DNA of 39,831 nucleotides from Nitrospirota bacterium (GTDB taxonomy: Bacteria > Nitrospirota_A > Leptospirillia > Leptospirillales > Leptospirillaceae), in the NCBI GenBank assembly GCA_021795275.1, contig JAJYPO010000004.1:1-39831 (forward strand). Reading direction: 5' to 3'. This document shows positions 15,234-23,393 of this stretch, piece after piece; positions within the stretch are counted from its first letter, which is position 1; each line of letters begins with the position of its first letter. Below the pieces are notes generated by a model. That model was given only the letters and a program-made list of their open reading frames with translations. It made no database searches and was not told the DNA's origin. Both the position numbers and the translations under genes were made by a program.

Positions 15234-15784
15234 GGCATCATCGGCATCATCGGCATGCCGCCTCCCGCTCCTCCGGGCCCCGACTTGGCGGTGCCGGCTC
15301 CCCGGACGGTCTTCTTCTTGTGGGGGACCAGATGGAGGGTCACTCCCAGCAGGGACTGGAAGTCCGACCCGAGATAGGCCACCTCCTCGAGATAGAGGCC
15401 CTGGCCGGGCCGGTAGGCCACCTCCCGGATCCGGGCATGGTCAAGAAAGGTTTCCACCCGTTTTCTGACCGCCGGCTTCTGGTCGAGCACCTGGCCGACC
15501 GTGACGGATCCCGCCAGAGGAAGCGCCCGGATGGCTTGCATGTACAGCCCCTTGATTTTCTTTCTGGCCTCGAGATAGGCGGCCAGGCGGGCCGAGCCGT
15601 CGAAGGCACGGTCGGGGGGCAAGGGCACTGTCTCGGCCCGGACCAGGTCGCTTCCGGACCAGGGAAGCTGGTAGGAGTATATAGGTTTGGATTTTTTCTT
15701 TTCCGTCGCGCAGGATGAAAAAAGGGAAAGGGCCATCAGGGTCATCACGACCCCGGCGATGAGCCGTCCCGAAAGAAATTTCAT
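15230..15784 (-). CDS. Lipoprotein of unknown function with GGMPMMPMMP tail
   Basis: 184 residues. Signal peptide with lipobox LFSSC, lipidated Cys at residue 25, then a Lys-rich linker. The body (about 60-150) contains ARLAAYLEARKKIKGLYMQA and VRKRVETFLDHARIREVAYR, resembling LPP20-type lipoproteins of Gram-negative envelopes, but the match is loose. The tail is Gly/Pro/Met-rich (GGAGGGMPMMPMMP). Unusual position: it sits between rapZ (10 bp upstream) and aroC (4-nt overlap) and so is co-translated with shikimate genes. The Met-rich tail parallels that of the Slp lipoprotein at 7993-8604. Confidence 0.8.
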   Translation of the reverse strand: MKFLSGRLIAGVVMTLMALSLFSSCATEKKKSKPIYSYQLPWSGSDLVRAETVPLPPDRAFDGSARLAAYLEARKKIKGLYMQAIRALPLAGSVTVGQVLDQKPAVRKRVETFLDHARIREVAYRPGQGLYLEEVAYLGSDFQSLLGVTLHLVPHKKKTVRGAGTAKSGPGGAGGGMPMMPMMP

Positions 15785-15794
15785 TCAAATCTCC

Positions 15795-16703
15795 TCATTC
15801 CTGGCCAGCGATGTCCTTGTCCGGCCTGTAACGTTTTGAGTCCTTGTCGATATCCCGGTGGGCCACCCGGATGCGGTAGCCTTCCTTTTCGAGCCGGATG
15901 CCCAGATGTTCTGCGATGCCGACTGACCGGTGGCGTCCTCCCGTGCATCCGACGGCGATGGTCAGGGTCGATCGCCGCTCCTCGGCAAAGCGTGGCAGGA
16001 GGACTGAAAGAAACCGGGAAAAATCGCCGAGAAATCCTTCGGCTCCGTGTTCTATAAGATAGGACCAGACCTCCGGATCCTTTCCCGTCCGGGGCCGGAG
16101 GCGGGGATCGTAGTTCGGGTTCGGAAGGAAGCGGACATCGAAGACCATGTCGGCATCCATCGGAAGCCCGAACTTGAAGCCGAAGGAAAGGAGATAGATG
16201 ACCATGCCTCCCTCCGGCTCCGGAACCCCGAAAGACTTCCCCATGAGAATCCGGAGCTCCGCCACCGACAGGAGACTGGTGTCCACGACCCTGTCCGCCC
16301 TCTTCCGGAGGGAGGAGAGACGCTCCCGCTCCTCCCGGATGGCTTCGAGCAGCGGAAGGCCCGCCGAGAGCGAGAGGGGATGGGGACGGCGGGTCTCGGA
16401 AAAACGGCGCATCAGGACATCGTCCACCGAGTCGAGGAAGAGGACCTCCACCCGGTGGCCTTCAGCCTTCAGGCGATCGAAGGACTGCCAGAATTCCTGG
16501 AAAAAAGTTCCCTCCCGGATGTCCACACCGATCGCCACCCGGTCGAACTCGCTGGGCCTCCGGTTCGCCAGGACGGCAAACTGGCTCACAAGGGGAATGG
16601 GCAGATTGTCGACGCAAAAATACCCGAGATCCTCCAGGACACGGAGGGTCTGGCTCTTCCCCGCTCCGGACAGGCCGGTGACAAAAAGAAACCTGAGACT
16701 CAC
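15795..16703 (-). CDS. rapZ: RapZ, RNase adapter protein / P-loop ATPase
   Basis: 302 residues from GTG 16703. Walker A is GLSGAGKS (about 10-17). GYFCVDNLPIPL follows, then SFGFKFGLPMDADMVFDVRF, LPNPNYDP and the C-terminal GCTGGRHRSV, all hallmarks of RapZ/YvcJ. In E. coli RapZ targets sRNAs to RNase E to control glmS; in other phyla it binds UDP-GlcNAc-type ligands or has other roles. GTG was chosen because GGGAGGGGG lies 5 nt upstream; the frame opens further 5' but those residues are antisense to hpf. It follows hpf by 43 bp, as in the conserved rpoN-hpf-rapZ arrangement, here without ptsN between. Confidence 0.95.
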   Translation of the reverse strand: MSLRFLFVTGLSGAGKSQTLRVLEDLGYFCVDNLPIPLVSQFAVLANRRPSEFDRVAIGVDIREGTFFQEFWQSFDRLKAEGHRVEVLFLDSVDDVLMRRFSETRRPHPLSLSAGLPLLEAIREERERLSSLRKRADRVVDTSLLSVAELRILMGKSFGVPEPEGGMVIYLLSFGFKFGLPMDADMVFDVRFLPNPNYDPRLRPRTGKDPEVWSYLIEHGAEGFLGDFSRFLSVLLPRFAEERRSTLTIAVGCTGGRHRSVGIAEHLGIRLEKEGYRIRVAHRDIDKDSKRYRPDKDIAGQE

Positions 16704-16746
16704 GTCCCCCTCCCAAACCGGGCCTGACATTCGGCCCGGTCTCCGG

Positions 16747-17271
16747 TCAGACCGGCTCGATCTGCCCCAGGGATCCGTCCCGCCGCCGGTAAAGAAGCCG
16801 CATCGCAGAGGTGGCCGGGTCGAGATAGAGAAAGAAGTCCTTGTCGAGAAGCTCCATCTGAACAATGGCGTCCTCGAGGGACATGGGCTTCACAGGAAAC
16901 TTTTTGGTCTTGACGAGAGCGGGCAGGGCAAAGGGCTTGGATCCCGCAAGATGCGGCAGCACCTCTTCGTGGCGCGCCCCCGTCCGGTTGGTGAGGAATT
17001 TTTCCTTGAAGCGGTGGATCTGGCGCTCCAGCTTGTCCACGACCAGATCGAGGGAGCCATAGAGATCGGATGTAACGGATTCCGCATGGATCATCTTCCC
17101 GTGGGTGTGAAGGGTAATCTCGATTTTCTGGCGATATTTTTCAACAGCCAGAACAACTTCTGCCTTGGCCGGCTCGCTGACGAGGCGGGCCACCCGATGA
17201 AGTTTTTCCGTCACCTGGTTGCGGATTGCATCGGTCAGGTCAATGTGTCGTCCGGTCAAAAGAATTTCCAT
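16747..17271 (-). CDS. hpf: Long-form ribosome hibernation promoting factor
   Basis: 174 residues. The S30AE domain (1 to about 105) begins MEILLTGRHIDLTDAIRNQV and ends with RFKEKFLTNR. A linker leads to a C-terminal dimerisation domain (about 115-172; KPMSLEDAIVQMELLDKDFF). This is the long HPF type that forms 100S ribosome dimers by itself. Start ATG 17271 has a perfect GGAGG 4 nt upstream; the longer open frame to 17361 is not used. Located between rpoN (25 bp) and rapZ, the classic position. Confidence 0.96.
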   Translation of the reverse strand: MEILLTGRHIDLTDAIRNQVTEKLHRVARLVSEPAKAEVVLAVEKYRQKIEITLHTHGKMIHAESVTSDLYGSLDLVVDKLERQIHRFKEKFLTNRTGARHEEVLPHLAGSKPFALPALVKTKKFPVKPMSLEDAIVQMELLDKDFFLYLDPATSAMRLLYRRRDGSLGQIEPV

Positions 17272-17296
17272 CGTTCCTCCATGAATTGTCACTGAT

Positions 17297-18790
17297 CTAG
17301 ATTTTCTGGGTTCTTTGGTCCCAGGGACCTCTCCTGCGCTGACTGACAGAGGGGATATCAAGCTCTGTCCTGTATTTGGCGACTGTTCTCCGGGCTATGG
17401 CGATCCCGTTCCCGGCCAGTTTTTCCACGATCTCCTGGTCCGTGAGGGGATCTTCCGGAGATTCGACCTTCACCAGCTGCCTGATTTTTTCCCGGACGCT
17501 GACAGCCGAGTGTTCGTCGCCTCCAGATGATGAAGGCACGCCCCCCGAAAAGAAATACTTGAGCTCGACCACCCCGAAGGGGGTTTCGGCATATTTCTGG
17601 TTCGTGACCCGCGAAATGGTCGACTCATGCAGCCCCAGCTCCTGGGCGATGGTTCGAAGGACAAGAGGACGGAGCGCAGTCGGCCCCTTCCGGAAAAACT
17701 CCTCCTGGTGCCTGAGGATGCTCTCCCCCACCCGGAGAATGGTCCTGCGGCGCTGGTCGACGCTTTTCAGAAACCACTGGGCCGCCCGCATCTTCTCCTC
17801 AAGGTAGTCCCTGAGCTCGTCCTTCTTCGGGGCAGCCTTCAGCATGGCCCGGTAGGCCGGCTGGATCCGGAGCCTGGGAAGTCCCTGTTCGTTCATCACG
17901 ACCCGGAGCACCCCGTCGTCGTCCTCATAGAACCGGAGGTCCGGAACGACAATCGAGGGACTTTCCCGGTAATAGGGACGGCCCGGTTTCGGCTCGAGGG
18001 CGCGAATGAAGGCAAGGGCTTCCGACACCTCCTCCACAGGGACCTTGAGACCCCGGGCGATAGCCTTGGTCCCCATCTCCAGGAACTCCTCGAAATAGTC
18101 CGAGAGAATCCGGCCGGGAAGCTCCTTGTCCTGGCCCAGATGGCGCACCTGGACCATCAGGCACTCCTTGAGCGACCGGGCCCCCACCCCGGGCGGATCG
18201 AACCCCTGGATCGTTTCGATGACCCGGGAGAGGGAGACCCTCTTGAGAAGCTCCTCCGGAATCTCCGTGGAGTCGAGATGGAGGTAGCCATCCTCGTCGA
18301 GATTCCCGATCAGGTAGGTCGCCAGGGAGCGCTCCGCGGGAGAGAGGTCGGTAAAGGAGAGCTGCCACTCGAGATGGTCCGCCAGGGTTGTGGGGGCGGC
18401 CAGCACCTTCTCGAAGGAAAACTCACCCGAGTCCGACTCCCGGAGGGTGCGCTCCTCCCTGTGGAAGGACTCCTCGTCGAGATTCTCGTCGACCGAATAC
18501 TCCCAGTTGGACATGGGATCCGGCACGCGGTCCTCGTCCTCGGGGGCGTGTGAGTCAGGACGGGTGTCCTCCCCCATCGAATGGAGGGTTTCCCCGTCGG
18601 CTCCTTCGGATGACCATTCCTCCGGCTCCGGGGACTCCTCCTCGATTTCCAGGACCGGATTTTCCAGGACGATTTCCTGCATCTCCTGGGCCAGATCGAG
18701 GCGGTTCAGCATCAGAAGGTGGATGGCCTGCTGAAGCTGGGGGGTCATGACCATTTTCTGGGAGAGACGGACTTCGAGCTGCTGTTTCAT
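17297..18790 (-). CDS. rpoN: RNA polymerase sigma-54 factor
   Basis: 497 residues. Region I is Gln/Leu-rich (QLEVRLSQKMVMTPQLQQAI). A very acidic region II spans about 45-120. The core-binding domain contains TYLIGNLDEDGYL and FDPPGVGARSLKECL. The HTH is IAQELGLHESTISRVTNQKY and the C-terminal RpoN box is ARRTVAKYR, which reads the -24 promoter element. Directs transcription with AAA+ activators. The ATG overlaps the lptB stop by 4 nt (ATGA), so sigma-54 is co-translated with LPS-transport genes, as in many Gram-negatives. Confidence 0.97.
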   Translation of the reverse strand: MKQQLEVRLSQKMVMTPQLQQAIHLLMLNRLDLAQEMQEIVLENPVLEIEEESPEPEEWSSEGADGETLHSMGEDTRPDSHAPEDEDRVPDPMSNWEYSVDENLDEESFHREERTLRESDSGEFSFEKVLAAPTTLADHLEWQLSFTDLSPAERSLATYLIGNLDEDGYLHLDSTEIPEELLKRVSLSRVIETIQGFDPPGVGARSLKECLMVQVRHLGQDKELPGRILSDYFEEFLEMGTKAIARGLKVPVEEVSEALAFIRALEPKPGRPYYRESPSIVVPDLRFYEDDDGVLRVVMNEQGLPRLRIQPAYRAMLKAAPKKDELRDYLEEKMRAAQWFLKSVDQRRRTILRVGESILRHQEEFFRKGPTALRPLVLRTIAQELGLHESTISRVTNQKYAETPFGVVELKYFFSGGVPSSSGGDEHSAVSVREKIRQLVKVESPEDPLTDQEIVEKLAGNGIAIARRTVAKYRTELDIPSVSQRRRGPWDQRTQKI

Positions 18791-19533
18791 CCCGATACCT
18801 TCGCCATGTCTTCGTTCAAGAGGAATCGCTCACCGAGATAAAACTCCCGGACCCGAGGGCTCGAGGCGATCTGCCGGGGGGTTCCCTCCTCCAGGATCTG
18901 TCCCTGGTTGATGACATAGGCCCGATCGGTGATCTCGAGGGTCTCCCTCACGTTGTGGTCGGTGATGAGGACGCCGATTCCCCGGGACTTGAGCTGGGCG
19001 ATGATCTTCTGGATCTCGATGACAGCGATGGGATCGATACCGGCAAAGGGCTCGTCGAGAAGAATGTATTCGGGTTTCGTGGCCAGGGCCCGGGCGACCT
19101 CCACCCGGCGACGCTCTCCTCCGGAGAGCGTGTAGGCCTTGCTTTGGCTGAGATGGGCGACATTCAGTTCGGCAAGCAGCGTCTGAAGCCGCTCCTCCCG
19201 TTCGGTCCCAGAGAGGTCCATAAACTCGAGGACGGCCATGATGTTGTCCCGGACCGAGAGCTTCCGGAAGATCGAGGACTCCTGAGGGAGATAGCTGATG
19301 CCAAGCCTTGCCCGCTTGTGCATCGGGAATTTCGAGATGTCGACCCCTCCCATCATGATATTCCCGCCATCCGGGCGCACCAGGCCAACGATCATGTAAA
19401 AGGAGGTCGTCTTCCCGGCTCCGTTGGGCCCCAGGAGCCCCACGACCTCTCCGGGGTTGACGTGGAGGTTGACTCCGTTGACGACCTTCCGCTTGTGATA
19501 GGACTTTTCAAGTCCGATGGCTTCAATGGACAT
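18787..19533 (-). CDS. lptB: LPS export ABC transporter ATPase
   Basis: 248 residues. Walker A GPNGAGKTT, Q-loop LPQESSIF, ABC signature LSGGERRRVEVARAL, Walker B YILLDEPFAGIDP and switch His in LITDHNVRETLEI are all present. The sequence around RDNIMAVLEFM is typical of LptB. Powers LPS extraction by LptFG and transport along LptC-LptA; LptF/LptG are not in this window. It overlaps the 3' end of lptA by 11 nt and rpoN by 4 nt. Confidence 0.96.
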   Translation of the reverse strand: MSIEAIGLEKSYHKRKVVNGVNLHVNPGEVVGLLGPNGAGKTTSFYMIVGLVRPDGGNIMMGGVDISKFPMHKRARLGISYLPQESSIFRKLSVRDNIMAVLEFMDLSGTEREERLQTLLAELNVAHLSQSKAYTLSGGERRRVEVARALATKPEYILLDEPFAGIDPIAVIEIQKIIAQLKSRGIGVLITDHNVRETLEITDRAYVINQGQILEEGTPRQIASSPRVREFYLGERFLLNEDMAKVSG

Positions 19534-20104
19534 CAGACTTCCTGGAATGGCCCATCCCGGACCCCTTCTCCGATGGAGACGATTTCTTGCGGGGCGACAG
19601 CAGCATCAGGCTGTGTCCCTGTATCACGCTCTTGTTGAGCCTCGTAAAGAAGGTGATGCGTTCTCCGGACATCCTGTCTCCATTCTGGATCACCACCGGT
19701 TCCTCTGTCAGGACAAAGAGGTGAGCCGCCTGGACATAGACGGCCTTTCCGGCATAGGCAACCCTGTGAGGGGTGTGGATCACCACGTGGCCGGTTGCGA
19801 CCATCGTCTCGACGCGCTGACCGGAGGATTCCCCCTTCGACTGCTCCATCAGTGTTTTCCCCTTCCCCGACTTCTTCAGGAAGACGACCAGGTCATCCGA
19901 TGTGAGCCGGAGTGTTCCCTTGACAAGATGGACGTGGCCGGAAAAGGTGATCTCGTTTTCGATGTTGCGGGCCAGCATGTGGTCGGCCCGGACAACCATT
20001 GCCACCGGGGCTTTTGGCTCCTTTATCACTTTCGGAAGAGCGGCCGCCGGAGATGGCTCTGTTGCGAGGAATATCAACACCAGGGCCAGAATCGTCCCCT
20101 TCAT
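19523..20104 (-). CDS. lptA: LptA-like periplasmic LPS-binding protein
   Basis: About 193 residues from ATG 20104. Signal peptide KGTILALVLIFLATEPSPAA, then an OstA/LptA beta-jellyroll with repeating strands: VVRADHMLARNIENEITFSG and HVHLVKGTLRLTSDDLVVF, followed by VATGHVVIHTPHRVAYAGKA. Bridges LPS across the periplasm between LptC and LptD. The GGAGG abuts the ATG directly, so the exact start is uncertain; ATG 20170, overlapping lptC, is the alternative and lacks a Shine-Dalgarno. A basic Ser/Lys tail (SPRKKSSPSEKGSGMGHSRK) follows the domain and overlaps lptB. Confidence 0.88.
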   Translation of the reverse strand: MKGTILALVLIFLATEPSPAAALPKVIKEPKAPVAMVVRADHMLARNIENEITFSGHVHLVKGTLRLTSDDLVVFLKKSGKGKTLMEQSKGESSGQRVETMVATGHVVIHTPHRVAYAGKAVYVQAAHLFVLTEEPVVIQNGDRMSGERITFFTRLNKSVIQGHSLMLLSPRKKSSPSEKGSGMGHSRKSDVH

Positions 20105-20150
20105 CCTCCACAAGCAGTGGCCGGCGAATCCGCCGTGGCCTTCCTTCGGC

Positions 20151-20762
20151 CTATCCGGCAAAGACGGCATGCACGTCCCTCTGGAGAGTAAAGGATTGCG
20201 ACTTCGGAACCGACTCAAGGCCGACACCATGAATGACCACCCCCCGGCTGACGAGCGTCACCGGTCCCTCCGTTGTGATGGTATCGGAGGCGTCGTGGTA
20301 ATGCAATTGCCGGGCCACAAGGAGGAGTCCGGTCGAAAAAGCGGCGGAGACGGGAACGGACCGGCCGGAGACCAGAAATTGGTGTCCTGCCCGGTCGATA
20401 ATCCCCTGCTGGCTCCGAATGTCGAGCGTCAGGGTTTCACTCAGGATGATGTGTGCGGAAAGATCCGACAGCCGGGTTCGGGATTGGCCCTCCCCGATGA
20501 TGGCCGATTTCGCCCGTACGAACCAGCGCGTCCTGGCCTTGTAGGTCCGGGAATAGGTGAAGTTCCGGATGATGACCGCAGGCTTCGGAAGGGGATGGGT
20601 ATCCGTCGGAACGGTTCCTCGATCGGACACGTGCCGCCTCGCCAGGAACCCGAAAAGAAGAATGGCCGCAAGAAGCGGGATCAGGGAGACGAGAACGACA
20701 ACGGATTTCCTGCGCAGAAACGTCAGCACAATCCCGGCCCAGCCGGCTCCGGTCCAGGACAA
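20151..20762 (-). CDS. lptC: LptC-like inner-membrane LPS transport protein
   Basis: 203 residues. One TM helix near the N-terminus (VVLVSLIPLLAAILLFGFLA), then a periplasmic domain with LptC-type strands: IIRNFTYSRTYKARTRWFVR, SAIIGEGQSRTRLSDLSAHI and ITTEGPVTLVSRGVVIHG. Family sequence conservation is low, so identity rests on topology, strand pattern and position directly before lptA and lptB. Start TTG 20762 has a weak ribosome binding site; a GTG about 10 codons downstream is possible. It follows mdh by 30 bp. Confidence 0.84.
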   Translation of the reverse strand: MSWTGAGWAGIVLTFLRRKSVVVLVSLIPLLAAILLFGFLARRHVSDRGTVPTDTHPLPKPAVIIRNFTYSRTYKARTRWFVRAKSAIIGEGQSRTRLSDLSAHIILSETLTLDIRSQQGIIDRAGHQFLVSGRSVPVSAAFSTGLLLVARQLHYHDASDTITTEGPVTLVSRGVVIHGVGLESVPKSQSFTLQRDVHAVFAG

Positions 20763-20792
20763 AGGATCTCGTCGGCCCCGGAGGACACGGCC

Positions 20793-21755
20793 CTACTCAG
20801 AAAAATCGTGGAACAGGCGCTTGAGGGCATCAATCCCTTCGGTGATCGCCGCGGCAGACTTGAGAAGCTGACTGGACTCGTCCTCAGAAAGTGGAAGCTC
20901 TACGATTTCCTCGAGCCCCTGGTTTCCGAGACGAACCGGGACGCCGACGAAGGCCTCCTTGATCCCGTACTCTCCCTGGAGGAAAACCGAGCTCGGGATG
21001 ATCCGGTGCCGGTCGTGCAGGATCGATTCAATCATCGAATAGGTGGCGGCCGCCGGGGCAAAGTAGGCGGAGGAGTCTTTCATCAGGTGAACGATTTCGG
21101 CTCCCCCGTCCCGGGTCCTCTGGACGATCGCCGCCAGGCGGTCTTTGGGTACCATCTTGCGGACTGGAACCCCGGCAATGGTCGAAAAGTCAAGAAGCGG
21201 CACCATCTGGTCTCCGTGGCCCCCCATGACGAGACTCTGGATGTTCGACACCGAAGTCCGGGTCTCTTCCGAGAGAAAGTAAGCGAACCGGGAGGAATCG
21301 AGCGCCCCGCCCATGCCGACCACCCGCTCCCGGGGAAATCCGGTCACACGCCAGAGGACGTACGCCATAAGATCCATGGGATTGGTCACGGCAATCACGA
21401 TGCTGTCCGGGGCATATTTCCGGATATGGCGGGCCACGTCACGGATGATCTCGCCGTTTTTGGTCAGCAGGTCATCCCGGGACATGCCCGGCTTCCGGGA
21501 AAAGCCGGCGGTGACCACCACCACGGAGGAATCGACGATCTCCTCATAGTGGCCGGTTCCGCGAATCCGTGTATCAAACCCCATCAGGGGACCCGCTTCC
21601 AGGATGTCGAGGGCCTTTCCCTGGGCCACACCGTCACGGATATCCAGAAGGACGACATCGGCCACGCCGTTCTCGACAATTTTCTGGGCCGTCGTCGCCC
21701 CGACGTTCCCCGCCCCGATAATGCTGACCTTCCGTCTTTTTTTCACGATTCGCAA
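20793..21755 (-). CDS. mdh: Malate dehydrogenase (LDH-like type)
   Basis: 320 residues. NAD-binding GAGNVGATTAQKIVENG with the acidic residue in VVLLDIRDG. Substrate-binding and catalytic parts include TAGFSRKPGMSRDDLL (Arg of the active-site loop), VTNPMDLMAYVLWR, GMGGALDSSRFAYFLSE and the catalytic His in VMGGHGDQMVPLL. The Arg-Lys pair after GFSR and the Met after DD favour malate over lactate. Catalyses malate/oxaloacetate interconversion. Start TTG 21755 has GGAG at 6 nt; GTG 21746 is an alternative. First gene of the run into lptC. Confidence 0.95.
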   Translation of the reverse strand: MRIVKKRRKVSIIGAGNVGATTAQKIVENGVADVVLLDIRDGVAQGKALDILEAGPLMGFDTRIRGTGHYEEIVDSSVVVVTAGFSRKPGMSRDDLLTKNGEIIRDVARHIRKYAPDSIVIAVTNPMDLMAYVLWRVTGFPRERVVGMGGALDSSRFAYFLSEETRTSVSNIQSLVMGGHGDQMVPLLDFSTIAGVPVRKMVPKDRLAAIVQRTRDGGAEIVHLMKDSSAYFAPAAATYSMIESILHDRHRIIPSSVFLQGEYGIKEAFVGVPVRLGNQGLEEIVELPLSEDESSQLLKSAAAITEGIDALKRLFHDFSE

Positions 21756-22022
21756 AAATCTCTCCTTACATTCCTTCCTGAAGCGAGATTCCCCCGCCAG
21801 GACTGACTCGATTTGATGGGGAAAGGGGCCTTTCCTGACCGGCGGAAATCTCCGGAGACCTCGATCAGACCATCACGGCAATCCGACCCATGAGTGCCTG
21901 TGATCATACGCAATCGGGAGAAGAAAGGCAAGCCGGACAACCGCTTCTGGAAAGAAGCCGGGCCGGGGAGAGGAGCTTTCGTGCGCCCGGGAGATCCCTC
22001 GATGGGCCGCGGGTGCAGACCA

Positions 22023-23393
22023 TCAGAAATCCCGTCTTAACCCCATTTCGCGATCCAGTCTGTCCTGGATCATGGAGAGGCGGAAGCGGTCAGCGATGAG
22101 CCGCTCCCGACTGGTCAGCACTTCCGTTTCGGCGTCGACGGCCGTCACGCCGTCCACTAACCCCCGGGCGAAGCGTCTCTCCACAAGACGGAGATTTTCT
22201 TGGGCGTGGTCGAAACGGGCCTGGTCCAGTGTCAGGGTCTCCCTTTGCGTCTCGAAGTCATCATAGAGCTTCCGGACATTGCGAATGATGCGAAGACGGA
22301 CGAGCCGGGTCTTTTCCGATTCTTTTCTGGCCTCCATCCGTGCCTGTTCGGTGTCGTGGAGGATGGCTCCGCCGACGAAGATTGGCATTGAAAGAGTCAC
22401 CCCGCTCTGGAAGGTCGGGAGAAAGAGCCCCATGCCACCGGGACCCGGCGGTGCCCCGGAGATGTTTGTCGGGACTCCCCAGAGGATGAAGCCCTGGGCA
22501 AAAAGGGAGAGGTGGGGGTAATTCCGGGTCCGGATCTCCTGGACATCGGTCTCCTTCTCCCTGTCAAGGGCCAGGGCGGCCTGAAGAAGGGGCCGGTGGG
22601 ACAGTGCATAGGCGATCATTTTATCGAGAGACCACGAGGGTCCAGTCCTCCGGGGTGTTCCGTCAGTCCGGTAGGAGACCATCGTTTCCCGGCCCATGGC
22701 GAAGATCAGGTCAGCCTGGGCCTTCCGGAGGGCATTCCCCTGGCGGATCCGTTCGAGACGTGTTTTTTCCAGAAGGAGCCGGGCCATGGTGACATCGGTG
22801 ATGACTCCGAAGCCCCGGGCCAGCCGCTCCTGCGCCATCCGGAGATGAAGGGCGGCATCCTCCTCGTTTTTCCGGGCGGCCCTGTACAGGTGCTCGAACA
22901 TCGCCAGCTGGTCGTAGGCTACGTTGGCACGGAAGGAAACGGAGAGGCGGGCTTCCGAGAACTCTTCCTTCCGGCTCCGAAGACGGAGACGTTCCGCCCG
23001 AACCCGATAGTGCCGCCGGCCGAAGGCGGTGATGTCCTGGGTCAGTGTGGGATTGAGCATTTCGGGAGCGATCGGCTGGTAATCCGGGAAGACTCCCCCG
23101 ACGAAGGCCGTATTCAGAAAGAGCTGGTCAAGAGAAAGGGCGATATGGGGGTAATAATCGGCAAGCGCGGTTCCGACCTTTTCTGTCTGGGCGCGGGAGC
23201 GGGCATAGGCGATGGAGACAAGGGGATGGGACGACAGCGCCGCCTCGACGACCGCCTTTCGGTCGATGGGAACCCCCTCCTCCGACGCCAGAGCTTGAGA
23301 AGAGAGTAAAAGTCCGGCCAGGACCCCCCCTGCGAAGGCCGGAAAGGCCCGGAACAGACGAAGGAGGATCCCGGGGTCAGCTTTTCCGGACAA
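22023..23393 (-). CDS. TolC-family outer-membrane efflux protein
   Basis: About 456 residues. N-terminal signal sequence (FAGGVLAGLLLSSQALASEE), then two repeats of the outer-membrane efflux protein fold with long helices: VVEAALSSHPLVSIAYARSR, LSVSFRANVAYDQLAMFEHL, a matching second half ALSHRPLLQAALALDREKET, and LPTFQSGVTLSMPIFVGG, a typical TolC strand. It forms the trimeric outer-membrane exit duct. TTG at 23393 was chosen because GAGG lies 6 nt upstream, inside the 3' end of the HlyD gene (17-nt overlap); the annotated frame could open earlier. Partner of the membrane fusion protein upstream. Confidence 0.9.
   Translation of the reverse strand: MSGKADPGILLRLFRAFPAFAGGVLAGLLLSSQALASEEGVPIDRKAVVEAALSSHPLVSIAYARSRAQTEKVGTALADYYPHIALSLDQLFLNTAFVGGVFPDYQPIAPEMLNPTLTQDITAFGRRHYRVRAERLRLRSRKEEFSEARLSVSFRANVAYDQLAMFEHLYRAARKNEEDAALHLRMAQERLARGFGVITDVTMARLLLEKTRLERIRQGNALRKAQADLIFAMGRETMVSYRTDGTPRRTGPSWSLDKMIAYALSHRPLLQAALALDREKETDVQEIRTRNYPHLSLFAQGFILWGVPTNISGAPPGPGGMGLFLPTFQSGVTLSMPIFVGGAILHDTEQARMEARKESEKTRLVRLRIIRNVRKLYDDFETQRETLTLDQARFDHAQENLRLVERRFARGLVDGVTAVDAETEVLTSRERLIADRFRLSMIQDRLDREMGLRRDF

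Noticed and set aside
19902..21806. Long plus-strand open frame (634 codons) antisense to lptA/lptC/mdh
   Set aside because: It mirrors three well-supported minus-strand genes; its translation is Arg/Gly/His/Asp-rich without any family motif, a typical shadow in high-GC DNA.
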